NCBI RefSeq assembly: GCF_000702825.1 | Contig: NZ_JNKF01000010.1 | Location: forward strand, 124,001-188,000 | From: Prevotella sp. P6B1 | GTDB taxonomy: Bacteria; Bacteroidota; Bacteroidia; Bacteroidales; Bacteroidaceae | Direction of reading: 5' to 3' | Length of the DNA: 64,000 nt | The notes under the pieces: model-generated | The model's input: only the letters and a program-made list of their open reading frames with translations | Told to the model about the DNA's origin: nothing | Database searches by the model: none | Shown: one piece after another, positions 53,634 through 63,797 of the stretch | Layout of the letters: every line of letters begins with the position of its first letter | Position numbering within the stretch: position 1 is the first letter of the stretch | Translations under genes and position numbers: made by a program

Positions 53634-54469
53634 TATATAGCAGCCAAGGCTAATGAGTAATATTTTGAATCAGGACTGTCTGCTCGCGATGGAAGCACAC
53701 AACAGCACTGGGTACCCTGCAACACACCAGCCGTCTTTGCATAGCCAAAAAGGGTGATGGTTTTGTAGAATACATTGCCAGCCACAATATCAGGAAAAAT
53801 GAGCGCATCTGCCTGGCCATCAATCACGCTATGAATTCCTTTCTCACGAAGACTTACAGAGTCGAGTGAAGTTTTTAGGTCGAGCGGCCCGTCAATGATG
53901 CAACGTCCAAACTTACCCGTCTGAGCCTCCGCGATAATCTCCAAGTAATCAACGGTATAAGGGAATGTCTTTGCGCTTACCTTTTCTGCACAATGAATGA
54001 GTGAGATACGTGGTTCCTCAATACCCAAAGCATGACACACGTAATTCATATAATGAATCTGCTGACGGCGCTGAGCCTCGGTGGGTACAGGTATCACGGC
54101 TGCATCGGTAAAAAACAGTAGCTTCTCGTACTTAGGTATCTCGGCCATCGCCACATGGGTAAGTACATGTCCAGGACGCAGAATACCGTTTTCCTTATCC
54201 AATATAGCCTTCAGAAGCACATCCGTATTCACCAAACCTTTCATCAGAATGTCAGCCTCGCCATTCTTGCACATAGCCACGGCCCGGCGTGCACACTCCT
54301 CCTTGTCGTCACCATCCACGTAAATAGGTTCGATAAATCCCATTTCTTTTCCTTTCTCTACGGCATATCTAGTACTGGCGTCATTGGCACATACCACTGC
54401 CACGCGCTTCTTGTCGCCACGCTGCTGGAGAAAGACAATCATATCGTTTAATGTTCTGATCGACTGCAT
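53633..54469 (-). CDS. ptb: Phosphate butyryltransferase
   Basis: 278 aa phosphotransacylase of the PTA/PTB family; exchanges CoA for phosphate on butyryl-CoA (or a branched acyl-CoA) for the kinase encoded next. Seen: VAVVCANDASTRYAVEKGKE, ADILMKGLVNTDVLL, RPGHVLTHVAMAEIP and GPLDLKTSLD. The length fits Ptb, shorter than typical acetate Pta. Begins ~30 bp after a good promoter box. Confidence 0.93.
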   Translation of the reverse strand: MQSIRTLNDMIVFLQQRGDKKRVAVVCANDASTRYAVEKGKEMGFIEPIYVDGDDKEECARRAVAMCKNGEADILMKGLVNTDVLLKAILDKENGILRPGHVLTHVAMAEIPKYEKLLFFTDAAVIPVPTEAQRRQQIHYMNYVCHALGIEEPRISLIHCAEKVSAKTFPYTVDYLEIIAEAQTGKFGRCIIDGPLDLKTSLDSVSLREKGIHSVIDGQADALIFPDIVAGNVFYKTITLFGYAKTAGVLQGTQCCCVLPSRADSPDSKYYSLALAAI

Positions 54470-54499
54470 AGGTTTATTATTTTTATCGGTTTAATGGTG

Positions 54500-54531
54500 C
54501 AAATATACAAACTTTTTTGTATCTTTGCAAA
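54500..54531 (-). promoter_or_regulatory. Full consensus promoter for ptb-buk
   Basis: On the minus strand TTTG (54531-54528), 20 bp, then TATATTTG (54507-54500), 30 bp before the ptb ATG. The TTTG is half of the palindrome TTTGCAAA that also ends the opposing GH95 -7 box. Confidence 0.75.
54520..54527 (+). promoter_or_regulatory. Promoter -7 box for GH95-araC
   Basis: TATCTTTG, 27 bp before the ATG at 54555. It overlaps the ptb-buk promoter, so RNA polymerase could not occupy both at once. Confidence 0.65.
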
Positions 54532-54554
54532 CAGAAACCGATAAAAACGATAAA

Positions 54555-56978
54555 ATGATGAGAAATTACCTACTATTATCAGCTATGACATGCCTAACGG
54601 CAACAGCTCAACAGCAGGCGCCAATGGTATTAGAGTATGATAAGCCCGCAACTTACTTCGAAGAATCTCTGCCCATTGGTAACGGAAAACTGGGTGCGCT
54701 GATATATGGTAGTACTGATGATAACGTGATTTACCTGAATGACATCACGCTGTGGACAGGAAAGCCTGTAGACCGCAACTTGGATGCCGATGCACACAAG
54801 TGGATACCTGCGATACGTAAGGCACTTTTCGAAGAAAACTACGCGCTGGCCGACTCGCTGCAGTTGCATGTGCAGGGACCAAACTCGCAGCACTATCAGC
54901 CACTAGGTACTCTGCACATTAAGGATCTGAATCTGGGCGAGATAAAGCATTATCAGCGTACACTGAATATCGACTCGGCTATCGTTCGCGACAGCTATCT
55001 GCGAAACGGCAAGCTCATCACTCGAGAGTATTTTGCCTCTAAACCTGACAAGCTGATAGCCATCCGTCTGCGTGGCGACATCAACTGCCAGATAGCACTG
55101 ACAGCACAGGTACCTCATCAGGTGAAACGTAATGGTCCCCCAGCCCTTGGCGTTTCGGATAGAGGACGTTGGGGAAATAGTGGACAGCTCACTATGACAG
55201 GTCACGCTACAGGCGATCCTTTGGAGAGCACACATTTCTGCACGATTTTGAAAGCTAGTACAGATGGAGAAATTACAGCCTGTGATTCATCGTTGACAAT
55301 AAAAAACGCTCATGATGCAATTATTTATATTGTGAACGAAACCAGCTTTAACGGTTTCGACAAACACCCTGTACATGAAGGTGCAGACTATCTTAATGAT
55401 ATTACAAGTGATATCTGGCACACAGAGAACTACACATACGATGAGTTTTATGCCCGCCATCTGGCTGATTATAAGGCAATCTACGACCGCGTGAAGATCT
55501 GTCTGAACAAGAATAATCGTAACCCGAACGATTTGCCAGGCGCAAAGGATCGCAGACTTACTGACCAGCTGCTGCTCGACTATACTAACGGTGGCGACCA
55601 GTCGCAATATCTGGAGGAACTGTACTTCCAGTTCGGACGCTATCTGCTCATTTCATCATCGAGAACAAAGAATGTTCCAGCTAACCTACAGGGACTTTGG
55701 GCACCACAGCTTTGGTCGCCCTGGCGTGGAAACTATACCGTTAACATCAATCTGGAGGAGAACTACTGGCCTGCATTTGTGGCTAACATGGCCGAGATGG
55801 CCGAACCCCTGGATGGTTTCATTGCAGGACTTGCTGCCAACGGAAAGTTCACTGCCAAGAACTATTATAATATAGGTGAAGGATGGTGCTCTAGTCACAA
55901 CAGCGACATCTGGGCAATGACAAATCCTGTAGGCGAGAAACGTGAAAGTCCGGAATGGAGTAACTGGAACATGGGTGGCGCCTGGTTGGTAAACACTCTG
56001 TGGGAGCGATACCAGTTTACACAAGATAAGGAATATCTGCGCAATGTAGCCTATCCGCTAATGAATGGCGCCGCACAGTTCTGTCTGCGCTGGCTCATCG
56101 AAAACCCAAAGCAGCCAGGCGAACTTATTACCGCACCAAGCACATCGCCTGAAAACGAGTATAAGACCGACAAAGGCTATCACGGCACAACATGCTATGG
56201 AGGTACCGCCGATCTGGCTATCATCCGTGAGCTGTTTATCAACACCATTGCCGCAGGCAAAGTTCTCGGGAAGAAGAACAAGGAGATGGAGAAGGCCCTG
56301 GCCAAACTTCATCCTTACACAATCGGCCACATGGGCGACCTGAACGAGTGGTACTACGACTGGGACGACTGGGATTTCCAACATCGTCATCAGAGCCATC
56401 TTATCGGTCTGTATCCTGGCAATCATCTTACTGATGCCACACTGCAGAAGGCTGCTGAGCGTTCGCTTGAAATAAAAGGCGATAAGACCACAGGCTGGAG
56501 TACCGGTTGGCGCATTAACCTCTGGGCTCGTCTGCACAAGCCTCAGCAGGCTTATCACATCTATCAGAAGCTCCTCACACCTATAGCTCCACGCGGTTCA
56601 AAAAAAACCGACTGGAAAGAGTGGCATAAAGGCGGTGGAACCTACCCCAACCTGTTTGATGCACACCCGCCCTTCCAGATCGACGGTAACTTTGGCGGCA
56701 CAGCTGGTGTTTGCGAGATGCTGATGCAATCAACACTGAAGGATAGCAAGGCTATCATCGAATTGTTGCCTGCATGCCCAGAGCAGTGGAGAGAAGGTGC
56801 CATTAGCGGTCTGTGCGCCCGTGGCGGCTACGAAGTCTCCTTTGAATGGAAAGACAGAAAAGTACGCAAGTGCTGTATCAAGACCAAGAAGACAGGAACC
56901 CTCACCCTATTATATAATGGCCAGCAGAAGACTGTGAAGTTTAAATCCGGTCAGACACAAAATATCAAAACATGGTAA
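54555..56978 (+). CDS. GH95 family alpha-L-fucosidase (or alpha-L-galactosidase), secreted
   Basis: 807 aa from the ATG at 54555 (MMRNYLLLSAMTCLTATAQ, signal peptide); the longer frame starts with the TTG of the promoter box. N-terminal beta-sandwich (ESLPIGNGKLGALIYGSTDD, quoted in part: LPIGNGKLGAL), then the (alpha/alpha)6 barrel with NLQGLWAPQLW, YTVNINLEENYWPA and the histidine/Asp-rich HRHQSHLIGLYPGN, and the end block DAHPPFQIDGNFGGTAG, all typical of GH95 (inverting). Removes terminal fucose from xyloglucan, pectin or host glycans. Paired with an AraC regulator that overlaps its stop. Confidence 0.92.
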   Translation: MMRNYLLLSAMTCLTATAQQQAPMVLEYDKPATYFEESLPIGNGKLGALIYGSTDDNVIYLNDITLWTGKPVDRNLDADAHKWIPAIRKALFEENYALADSLQLHVQGPNSQHYQPLGTLHIKDLNLGEIKHYQRTLNIDSAIVRDSYLRNGKLITREYFASKPDKLIAIRLRGDINCQIALTAQVPHQVKRNGPPALGVSDRGRWGNSGQLTMTGHATGDPLESTHFCTILKASTDGEITACDSSLTIKNAHDAIIYIVNETSFNGFDKHPVHEGADYLNDITSDIWHTENYTYDEFYARHLADYKAIYDRVKICLNKNNRNPNDLPGAKDRRLTDQLLLDYTNGGDQSQYLEELYFQFGRYLLISSSRTKNVPANLQGLWAPQLWSPWRGNYTVNINLEENYWPAFVANMAEMAEPLDGFIAGLAANGKFTAKNYYNIGEGWCSSHNSDIWAMTNPVGEKRESPEWSNWNMGGAWLVNTLWERYQFTQDKEYLRNVAYPLMNGAAQFCLRWLIENPKQPGELITAPSTSPENEYKTDKGYHGTTCYGGTADLAIIRELFINTIAAGKVLGKKNKEMEKALAKLHPYTIGHMGDLNEWYYDWDDWDFQHRHQSHLIGLYPGNHLTDATLQKAAERSLEIKGDKTTGWSTGWRINLWARLHKPQQAYHIYQKLLTPIAPRGSKKTDWKEWHKGGGTYPNLFDAHPPFQIDGNFGGTAGVCEMLMQSTLKDSKAIIELLPACPEQWREGAISGLCARGGYEVSFEWKDRKVRKCCIKTKKTGTLTLLYNGQQKTVKFKSGQTQNIKTW

Positions 56979-57859
56979 AAACTAATAATAAAACTCCAAT
57001 ACAGGCTTCGGAATTCGGAAAGGCCAAAGACTGGGTGGGATCAGTTAGTCTTGACAACGACTTATTGCTGTCGGACAAAATAAATCTGGCTCCTATGCCC
57101 ACAGACCCCAGAAAGATGAATTTCATCCTGATAGGCCTCTGTACCAAGGGGCAGATCAAATACCGCATGGATACAGAAGAACAAGTGGTCAGGGAGGGCG
57201 ACTTGCTGATAGTCAGTGAACGCCACGTCATTGATGAGTACGCCCCCTCTGACGACATGGAGGGTCTCTGCATCATGATGAGTGTTGACTTCTTCCACGA
57301 AATCATCAAGACAGTCCACGATGTCAGTTCGCTATTTGTCTTTGCCCGCATGCAGCCAGTAATGCAACTGGAGTCCAAAGAAATCAAGACGTTTAGAGAC
57401 TACTTCACCGTCATTAAGCAGAAAATCAGCGACGATCACAACCACTTCCGCAAGGACCTGATTCGCACGCTGATGTTAGCGATGTTCTACGATGTAGGCA
57501 ACGTTATAAATAGAGTGAAGAACTTCGACGAGTCGCTGATGCGCTCAGAAAAGGTATTTACGAAATTCTTGAAGATGGTTGAAGAAAACTGCAAGCGCGA
57601 ACGCCGCGTAAGTTGGTACGCCCAACAGCTATCCATCACGCCTAAGTATCTGTCGACAGCCGTAAAACGTATCAGTGGACGAACAGCTGCCGAATGGATT
57701 GAGAACTATGTCACGATGGAATTACGCGTGATGCTGAGGAACACAAGTAAGAACATCAAAGAAATTACCGAAGAGATGAACTTCCCCAACCAGAGTTTCC
57801 TTGGCAAATACTTTAAGGAACATGTGGGGATGTCACCATCAGAATACCGGAAATCATAG
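56972..57859 (+). CDS. AraC-family transcriptional regulator
   Basis: 295 aa. Cupin-like N-terminal ligand domain (~40-140; LIGLCTKGQIKYRM, VREGDLLIVSERH) and C-terminal double helix-turn-helix (~195-295; SWYAQQLSITPKYLSTAVKR, then EITEEMNFPNQSFLGKYFKE and GMSPSEYRKS). Start overlaps the GH95 stop by 7 bp and has no visible promoter, so its amount follows that of the fucosidase. Likely regulates this or a related locus. Confidence 0.92.
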   Translation: MVKTNNKTPIQASEFGKAKDWVGSVSLDNDLLLSDKINLAPMPTDPRKMNFILIGLCTKGQIKYRMDTEEQVVREGDLLIVSERHVIDEYAPSDDMEGLCIMMSVDFFHEIIKTVHDVSSLFVFARMQPVMQLESKEIKTFRDYFTVIKQKISDDHNHFRKDLIRTLMLAMFYDVGNVINRVKNFDESLMRSEKVFTKFLKMVEENCKRERRVSWYAQQLSITPKYLSTAVKRISGRTAAEWIENYVTMELRVMLRNTSKNIKEITEEMNFPNQSFLGKYFKEHVGMSPSEYRKS

Positions 57860-58513
57860 GTATCCCTGTTCCTTCAGTTGGCTGACAGTATCAAGCAACT
57901 CCTGATACCAAGCCTCACCGAAGCGACGTATGAGCGGATCGCGCAGAAACTGATAAAGGTACAGGTTTTCCTGAATACCTTTAGCAATAGCCATCTTACA
58001 GACATTCCAACGGTTGTAATTCAGGCCTACCAAACCGCCACCAAGTTTCTTCTCGCGGATGGGATAAAGGGCACAACTGATAGGCTTGCAGAAATGGGTT
58101 TGCCCTGCTCTGAAAGCCTTTTCTAATGCACAGAGGCAACAGTTCTTGATAGGCAGACGAGTGTTCCAGTCTTCAATATCACCATAATAGGTAAACACAC
58201 AATCCTTACCTCCAACGATACTGGTCACCAAGTCACCCTCTTGGTCGGTATAGGCCACGCCCTGCTTATCAATCACAGCCTGAGCCGATGCCGAGAGGTC
58301 GTCCCACACTGCATCCACACAGTCTTCAATCTGCGCTATCTCGTCCATCGTCACAGGGGCGCCAGCATCGCCTTCAACACAACACTCGCCCTTGCAAACA
58401 CTCAGGTCACAACAAAACTTCTCCGTCAGTATTTCCGACGAGAGCAACACATCACCTACTTGTATAATTGGAGGAATTGTTTTCAATTGAGAATTGAGAA
58501 TTTTGATTACCAC
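57854..58513 (-). CDS. DUF3109 family cysteine-rich protein
   Basis: 219 aa if the GTG at 58513 is used. Cysteines cluster as FCCDLSVCKGECCVEGD near the start, DCVF, NCCLC and HFCKPISCALYPI, a pattern that suggests a zinc or Fe-S site, as in YkgJ-like proteins. Relatives usually begin near IIQVGDVLLSSEIL, so the first ~15 residues may not be translated; no ATG fits, and TTG at residue 10 is an alternative. Overlaps the ung stop by 7 bp and the convergent AraC gene end by 6 bp. Function unknown. Confidence 0.8.
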   Translation of the reverse strand: MVIKILNSQLKTIPPIIQVGDVLLSSEILTEKFCCDLSVCKGECCVEGDAGAPVTMDEIAQIEDCVDAVWDDLSASAQAVIDKQGVAYTDQEGDLVTSIVGGKDCVFTYYGDIEDWNTRLPIKNCCLCALEKAFRAGQTHFCKPISCALYPIREKKLGGGLVGLNYNRWNVCKMAIAKGIQENLYLYQFLRDPLIRRFGEAWYQELLDTVSQLKEQGYL

Positions 58514-59172
58514 TGGATGGGAGTCTGGCCGTTTTGTTCCAGATAGGCATTACAGCGCGAGAATTGGTGCTGACCAAACCAGCCGCCACGATTGGCACTC
58601 AATGGCGAGGGGTGTACACTCTCAAGCACCAGATTGTTCTGTTTGTCAATCATATACGCCTTTGAGCGGGCATAGCCACCCCACAGCATATACACCAGAT
58701 GCTGGCGGTTCTTGGCCAACGCCTGTATTGCGGCATCGGTAAACTTCTGCCACCCTAAAGCCGAATGACTATTGGCCTGATGGGCACGAACGGTTAGCGA
58801 TGCATTAAGCAACAGCACGCCCTGCTCTGCCCAACGGGTAAGATTGCCCGATGTGGGGATAGGTGTACCAAGGTCGGCCTGAATCTCCTTGAAAATATTC
58901 TGCAGCGAAGGCGGGAACTGGATACCATCCTGAACCGAGAAACTCAGTCCGTGAGCCTGTCCTGGCTCGTGGTAGGGGTCCTGACCTATAATCACCACTT
59001 TCACTTTGTCGAACGGACAGAGATTAAAAGCATTAAAAATCAGTTTGCCGGGAGGATAACAGGTATATTGACTGTACTCTGCACGAACAGAATTGGTGAG
59101 CCCGACAAAATAACCCTTGTCGAACTCACCAAGTAAATGCTGTTTCCAGCTTTGTTCTATCTGAACATCCAT
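58507..59172 (-). CDS. ung: Uracil-DNA glycosylase
   Basis: 221 aa family-1 UDG. Water-activating motif GQDPYHEPGQAHGLSFSV with Asp65, and the DNA-intercalating loop HPSPLSANRGGW. Removes uracil from DNA in base-excision repair. Lies 6 bp after the gpmI stop and could be part of the same transcript as gpmI-ung-DUF3109. Confidence 0.97.
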   Translation of the reverse strand: MDVQIEQSWKQHLLGEFDKGYFVGLTNSVRAEYSQYTCYPPGKLIFNAFNLCPFDKVKVVIIGQDPYHEPGQAHGLSFSVQDGIQFPPSLQNIFKEIQADLGTPIPTSGNLTRWAEQGVLLLNASLTVRAHQANSHSALGWQKFTDAAIQALAKNRQHLVYMLWGGYARSKAYMIDKQNNLVLESVHPSPLSANRGGWFGQHQFSRCNAYLEQNGQTPIQW

Positions 59173-59178
59173 TATTTA

Positions 59179-60699
59179 TTAATCGCAAATAAGGTTCTCA
59201 CCAGTCATATCGGCAGGCTGCTCCAGACCCATGATGTGCAGGATTGAAGGAGCCACGTCGGCCAGACGTCCGTCCTTAACTGTAGCCGAGTTGTTGTTGG
59301 TTACATAGATGAAAGGAACGGGGTTCAGTGAGTGAGCGGTATTTGGAGTACCATCGGCGTTAATAGCATTATCGGCATTACCGTGGTCGGCAATGATGAT
59401 AGCCTCATAATCATTAGCCTTAGCAGCCTCGATTACATCCTTCACGCAGTTGTCAACAGCCCAAACAGCCTTAGCAATAGCGTTGTAGATACCAGTGTGA
59501 CCTACCATGTCGCCATTAGCAAAGTTAACTACGATAAAGTCGTACTTAGCCTCGTTGATTGCTGCCACCAACTTATCCTTTACCTCGAAAGCACTCATCT
59601 CTGGCTTCAGGTCGTAAGTAGCAACCTTTGGACTTGGAACCAGGATACGATCCTCGCCCTCGTATGGCTGCTCGCGACCACCGTTGAAGAAGAATGTTAC
59701 GTGAGCATACTTCTCGGTCTCGGCTGTGTGCAGCTGCTTCTTGCCCTGCTTGCTCAGGTACTCGCCCAGCGTGTTCTCAACGTTCTCTTTGGGGAACAGG
59801 ATGTTCACACCCTTGAAGTTAGCATCGTATGGAGTCATGCAATAGTACTGCAGGCCAGGGATAGTCTTCATGCCCTGCTCTGGCATATCCTCCTGAGTCA
59901 GAGCGATAGTCATCTCCTTAGCACGGTCGTTACGGAAGTTGATGAAGATAACTACATCACCCTCTTCGATACAACCGTTAACAGCGGCATTGTGGATTGG
60001 CTTAACAAACTCGTCGGTTACACCCTCGTCGTAGCTCTCCTGCATAGCAGCAACCATATCGGTGCTCTGCTTACCAGTACCGTTCACAATCAGGTCGTAA
60101 CCCTCTTTCACACGCTCCCAACGCTTATCACGGTCCATAGCGTAGAAACGACCTACAATTGATGCGATAGCAGCATCGTTATCGGCACAAACCTTACTGA
60201 TCTGCTCGATAAAGCCCTTACCGCTCTTAGGGTCGGTATCACGACCGTCCATAAAGCAGTGCACGAAAGTCTGGTTCTTCAGTCCGTAAGCCTTACCAAT
60301 CTCGATGAGCTTGAACAGGTGGTCGAGTGAAGAATGTACACCACCGTCAGAGGTCAGACCCATCAGGTGCAGCTTCTTGTTATTCTCCTTGGCATAAGTG
60401 TAAGCAGCCTTCACCTGAGGATTCTCCATGATAGAGCCGTCCTTGCAGGCACGGTTAATCTTTACCAGGTCCTGATAAACGATGCGTCCAGCACCTATGT
60501 TCAGGTGGCCTACCTCAGAGTTACCCATCTGTCCATCGGGCAGACCTACATCCTCACCAGATGCCTGGAGCTGAGAGTGAGCTGAAGTAGCTGTTAACAG
60601 ATCGAGATAAGGAGTTGGCGTGTTGAAAATAACGTCACCCTTACCATGCTTACCGATTCCCCATCCATCGAGAATCATCAATAATGCTTTCTTTGCCAT
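59179..60699 (-). CDS. gpmI: 2,3-bisphosphoglycerate-independent phosphoglycerate mutase
   Basis: 506 aa, alkaline-phosphatase-like fold, needs Mn2+. MILDGWGIG (Asp11 metal ligand), catalytic Ser61 in [22 protein letters not shown], and metal-binding [10 protein letters not shown] and AHSLNPVPF. Interconverts 3- and 2-phosphoglycerate in glycolysis. First gene of the gpmI-ung-DUF3109 run. Confidence 0.97.
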   Translation of the reverse strand: MAKKALLMILDGWGIGKHGKGDVIFNTPTPYLDLLTATSAHSQLQASGEDVGLPDGQMGNSEVGHLNIGAGRIVYQDLVKINRACKDGSIMENPQVKAAYTYAKENNKKLHLMGLTSDGGVHSSLDHLFKLIEIGKAYGLKNQTFVHCFMDGRDTDPKSGKGFIEQISKVCADNDAAIASIVGRFYAMDRDKRWERVKEGYDLIVNGTGKQSTDMVAAMQESYDEGVTDEFVKPIHNAAVNGCIEEGDVVIFINFRNDRAKEMTIALTQEDMPEQGMKTIPGLQYYCMTPYDANFKGVNILFPKENVENTLGEYLSKQGKKQLHTAETEKYAHVTFFFNGGREQPYEGEDRILVPSPKVATYDLKPEMSAFEVKDKLVAAINEAKYDFIVVNFANGDMVGHTGIYNAIAKAVWAVDNCVKDVIEAAKANDYEAIIIADHGNADNAINADGTPNTAHSLNPVPFIYVTNNNSATVKDGRLADVAPSILHIMGLEQPADMTGENLICD

Positions 60700-60742
60700 A
60701 ATCTTATTACTAATTTAAACGTACGTTCTTAATTTTGCGCTG

Positions 60743-60750
60743 CAAAGGTA
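60743..60750 (-). promoter_or_regulatory. Promoter -7 box for gpmI
   Basis: TACCTTTG on the minus strand, 43 bp before the gpmI ATG. Divergent from the M16 peptidase promoter 43 bp away. Confidence 0.65.
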
Positions 60751-60793
60751 CAAAAAAAATCGCAATTCATATTTCATATTCATACTAATTTCT

Positions 60794-60801
60794 TACCTTT
60801 G
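60794..60801 (+). promoter_or_regulatory. Promoter -7 box for the M16 peptidase
   Basis: TACCTTTG, 27 bp before the ATG at 60829. Confidence 0.65.
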
Positions 60802-60828
60802 TCCCCAATAACAAGCAAATAATTGAGT

Positions 60829-63696
60829 ATGAGGCGCTTTCTATTACTTCTGATAACCATCTTGACATGTACAGTTAGCAGAGCGCAACTGGAAGTCAAG
60901 GCATTTAAACTGAGTAACGGTATGACCGTGTGGCTAAACGAAGACCACTCACAGCCTAAGATCTTTGGTGCTGTAGTTGTTAGGGCTGGCGGCAAGGATT
61001 GTCCCAATACAGGTATCGCCCATTATTTTGAGCACATCATGTTTAAAGGAACAGACCGCATGGGGACCATCGACTATGCATCCGAGAAACCATGGCTCGA
61101 CAGCATCTCGTCTCAATACGACCTACTCTCCCAAACCAAAGACGATGCCGAACGCACACGCATTCAGCAGCATATCAATAAACTAAGCCTAAAGGCTGCC
61201 GACTTCATGATTCCCAATGAGTTCAGCCGGCTGATAGCGAAATACGGCGGTAGCGACCTGAATGCGGGAACAGGCTACGACATGACTTTCTATCACAACG
61301 TGTTCATGCCCCAGTTTATAGAACAGTGGTGTTGGCTGAACTCGGAACGACTGATAACACCTGTATTCCGCGGATTCCAAGGTGAACTGGAGAATGTGTA
61401 CGAAGAGAAAAACCGATCAGCTGATGGCATGGGCGACGTGCAAGAGAAAATATTGGGCACCGTATTCAAAACCCAGCCTTACGCATACCCTATCCTCGGC
61501 TCTACCGAAAATCTGAAGAACCCGCGCCTGTCGGACATGGCAGCCTTCTATAAGAAGTACTATGTCGCCTCCAACATGGGGCTCATCCTATGTGGTGACA
61601 TCAGACCTGATAGCACGCTGACAGCCTTGTTGGAGCAGACCTTCGGTCGTGTGCAGACTGGTCCTGTTCCAGAACGCAGCTATAGCCCGATGCCCGATAT
61701 TCAGGAAGGCGAGCATCAAGAAGTTAAACTTCCCATCCCGCTGATCAGCGCCGAGGCGATGGTCTTCAAAGGAGCCACCGATTTCGAGCCAGATGCTGCT
61801 GCCCTCGAACTGGCCAACAGTCTGCTGTCGAACGGTAAAGCAGGCTTGCTCGACTCACTAATGAACGAGCACAAGGTGATGTTAGCGCTGGCCGTAAACA
61901 TTGGTTTCGACGATGCCGCAGGTTCTGCAGTGCTCATCATCCCCAAGCTTTTGGGCAAGATGAAGACGGCAGAGGCACGCGTCGTAGAGCAGATACAGGC
62001 TGTCATGAACGGTCAGTTCAGCGACAGCCAATTGGAGGCACTGAAACAAGAGATGGTGATGGAGGCCGAACAAAGTCTTGAAACCATCAGTAGCCGTTCG
62101 GACCTGCTGGTCGACCTGTTCTCAAAAGGCAAAACCTGGCAGGATTTGCTGAATAAGATTGAGAACATCAAACGCATCACCAAAGCCGACGTAGTAGCAG
62201 CCGCAAAGAAGTACTACGGAGCTAATCACATCACCCTCACCAAGAAATTCGGCACCCCCGCCAAGGAGACACTGAAACAACCAGGTTATAAGCCAATCGC
62301 TCCCAAAAACATGAATGCAAAATCGGTCTTTGCCAAGCAGTTAGAGCAGATTCCCATAAAGCAGACAACTATTCGCACTGTTGACTTCAAAAACGACGTG
62401 AGTACCCAGAAACTGAACAACCACGTCACCCTGTATTATAAACAGAATCCCATCAACGATATCTTCACCTTCACCCTACGCTATCAGGATGGCGATATCC
62501 ACACCCCTGCACTCAAGATCCTGGGAGGATATCTCTCGGCATTAGGCACTGACTCGCTCAAGAAACAGCAGCTCGAACAGGCTTGGCAGCACATCAACAC
62601 CACAATGGAGGTAGTACCAGGCGATGTTGCCTTCAGCCTCAATCTGACTGGTCCCGACACCCAATTTGTACCCGCTCTCAGACTGCTGGCTCATTTCCTG
62701 CGCGAAGCCAAGGGCGACAACGAAGCCCTGAGCGAGGCTAAGGATGCCGACAAGGTAGATCGCAAGAGTTTTGGAAAGCAGAAGGACGACGTGCTACGCC
62801 CAGCTTATCACCGCATAGTCTACGGCAGCCGGTCATCTTATCTCAACCAACTGTCGAAGAAGGAAATCAAAGCCTTGAAAAACGACGATTTAATCAGCCT
62901 GTTCCATGAGCTTCAGCAGTATGACTGCGACTTGTTCTATTGCGGTCGTAAAACCATCAACGAAGTAGCTCAGGCTTCGCTTCAGGCCCTGCCTCTACAG
63001 CAGTGCAGCAAACCGATAGCCGATACGTTCCACCCCTTGCAGCAGTACCAGGAGCCCACCGTATTCTTCTACAATGTACCTAAGTCGCGCCAGAACTACG
63101 TAGTAAGCTATGACGCCATCGCCCCTCTGACCACAGCCGAAGAAAGAGCCAAGTTCAAGCTGTGGGACGAGTACTTTGGCGGTGGTATGACATCGGTACT
63201 ATTCCAGAACGTGCGTGAATTCCGTTCACTGGCCTACTCAACAGGCGGCAGTGGCTATCGCAGCAGTCTGGCAAAGCATCCAGAGGCCACCTTAGGCTAT
63301 ATTACCGCTACAGGCACTCAGGCCGATAAAACGATGGAGACAATGGCTACCATCGACTCGCTTTTGCATCAGTTACCCATGAAAGAAGAGAACCTTGATG
63401 CTGCCCGCCAGAGCATACTCAGTGATATCCAGAATGCCTACCCTACTTTCCGTTCGATAGCCAAATACGTAGCCAATCAACTGCGCGAGGGCTATACTAC
63501 CGATTCCAACGCCAAGACAGCCCAACTGGTACCCGCCATCACAGCACAGGAAGTAGAGCAGTTCCATCAGCAGCATATCGGTAGCAATAAGAATCGTGTC
63601 TGGCTCATCATCGGCGACAAGAAACAAACCGACCTTCAAGCTCTGACCCGATATGGCAAGGTCGTTGAACTCAAAAAAGAGGATGTTTACAGATAA
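60829..63696 (+). CDS. Secreted M16-family zinc peptidase (two-repeat form)
   Basis: 955 aa from the ATG at 60829 (MRRFLLLLITILTCTVSRAQ, signal peptide); a TTG 6 bp upstream is less likely. Pitrilysin/insulinase-type clamshell: the first M16 half has the inverted zinc motif HYFEH (65-69) and a downstream Glu in GELENVYEEKNR; the second half (~530-930) is the inactive partner repeat (RQNYVVSYDAIAPL, FGGGMTSVLFQNVREFRSLA, cut to FGGGMTSVLFQNV). Probably periplasmic; cleaves peptides. Monocistronic. Confidence 0.93.
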   Translation: MRRFLLLLITILTCTVSRAQLEVKAFKLSNGMTVWLNEDHSQPKIFGAVVVRAGGKDCPNTGIAHYFEHIMFKGTDRMGTIDYASEKPWLDSISSQYDLLSQTKDDAERTRIQQHINKLSLKAADFMIPNEFSRLIAKYGGSDLNAGTGYDMTFYHNVFMPQFIEQWCWLNSERLITPVFRGFQGELENVYEEKNRSADGMGDVQEKILGTVFKTQPYAYPILGSTENLKNPRLSDMAAFYKKYYVASNMGLILCGDIRPDSTLTALLEQTFGRVQTGPVPERSYSPMPDIQEGEHQEVKLPIPLISAEAMVFKGATDFEPDAAALELANSLLSNGKAGLLDSLMNEHKVMLALAVNIGFDDAAGSAVLIIPKLLGKMKTAEARVVEQIQAVMNGQFSDSQLEALKQEMVMEAEQSLETISSRSDLLVDLFSKGKTWQDLLNKIENIKRITKADVVAAAKKYYGANHITLTKKFGTPAKETLKQPGYKPIAPKNMNAKSVFAKQLEQIPIKQTTIRTVDFKNDVSTQKLNNHVTLYYKQNPINDIFTFTLRYQDGDIHTPALKILGGYLSALGTDSLKKQQLEQAWQHINTTMEVVPGDVAFSLNLTGPDTQFVPALRLLAHFLREAKGDNEALSEAKDADKVDRKSFGKQKDDVLRPAYHRIVYGSRSSYLNQLSKKEIKALKNDDLISLFHELQQYDCDLFYCGRKTINEVAQASLQALPLQQCSKPIADTFHPLQQYQEPTVFFYNVPKSRQNYVVSYDAIAPLTTAEERAKFKLWDEYFGGGMTSVLFQNVREFRSLAYSTGGSGYRSSLAKHPEATLGYITATGTQADKTMETMATIDSLLHQLPMKEENLDAARQSILSDIQNAYPTFRSIAKYVANQLREGYTTDSNAKTAQLVPAITAQEVEQFHQQHIGSNKNRVWLIIGDKKQTDLQALTRYGKVVELKKEDVYR

Positions 63697-63744
63697 GTCC
63701 CGCAGAAAGAATTTGCCACATCTGTAAACCACTAGTTTTTTTTC

Positions 63745-63795
63745 CATCGCGTTGTAGCAAAATCTATAACGCGATGAATTTTTTGCTACGACGCG
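63745..63795. terminator. Overlapping inverted repeats between convergent genes
   Basis: CATCGCGTT (63745-63753) pairs with AACGCGATG (63768-63776), followed by AATTTTTTG, a terminator for the M16 gene. The segment 63748-63762 also pairs with 63781-63795 (14 of 15 plus one G-T), giving an alternative stem. The two folds exclude each other. Probably a two-way terminator. Confidence 0.65.
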
Positions 63796-63797
63796 TT

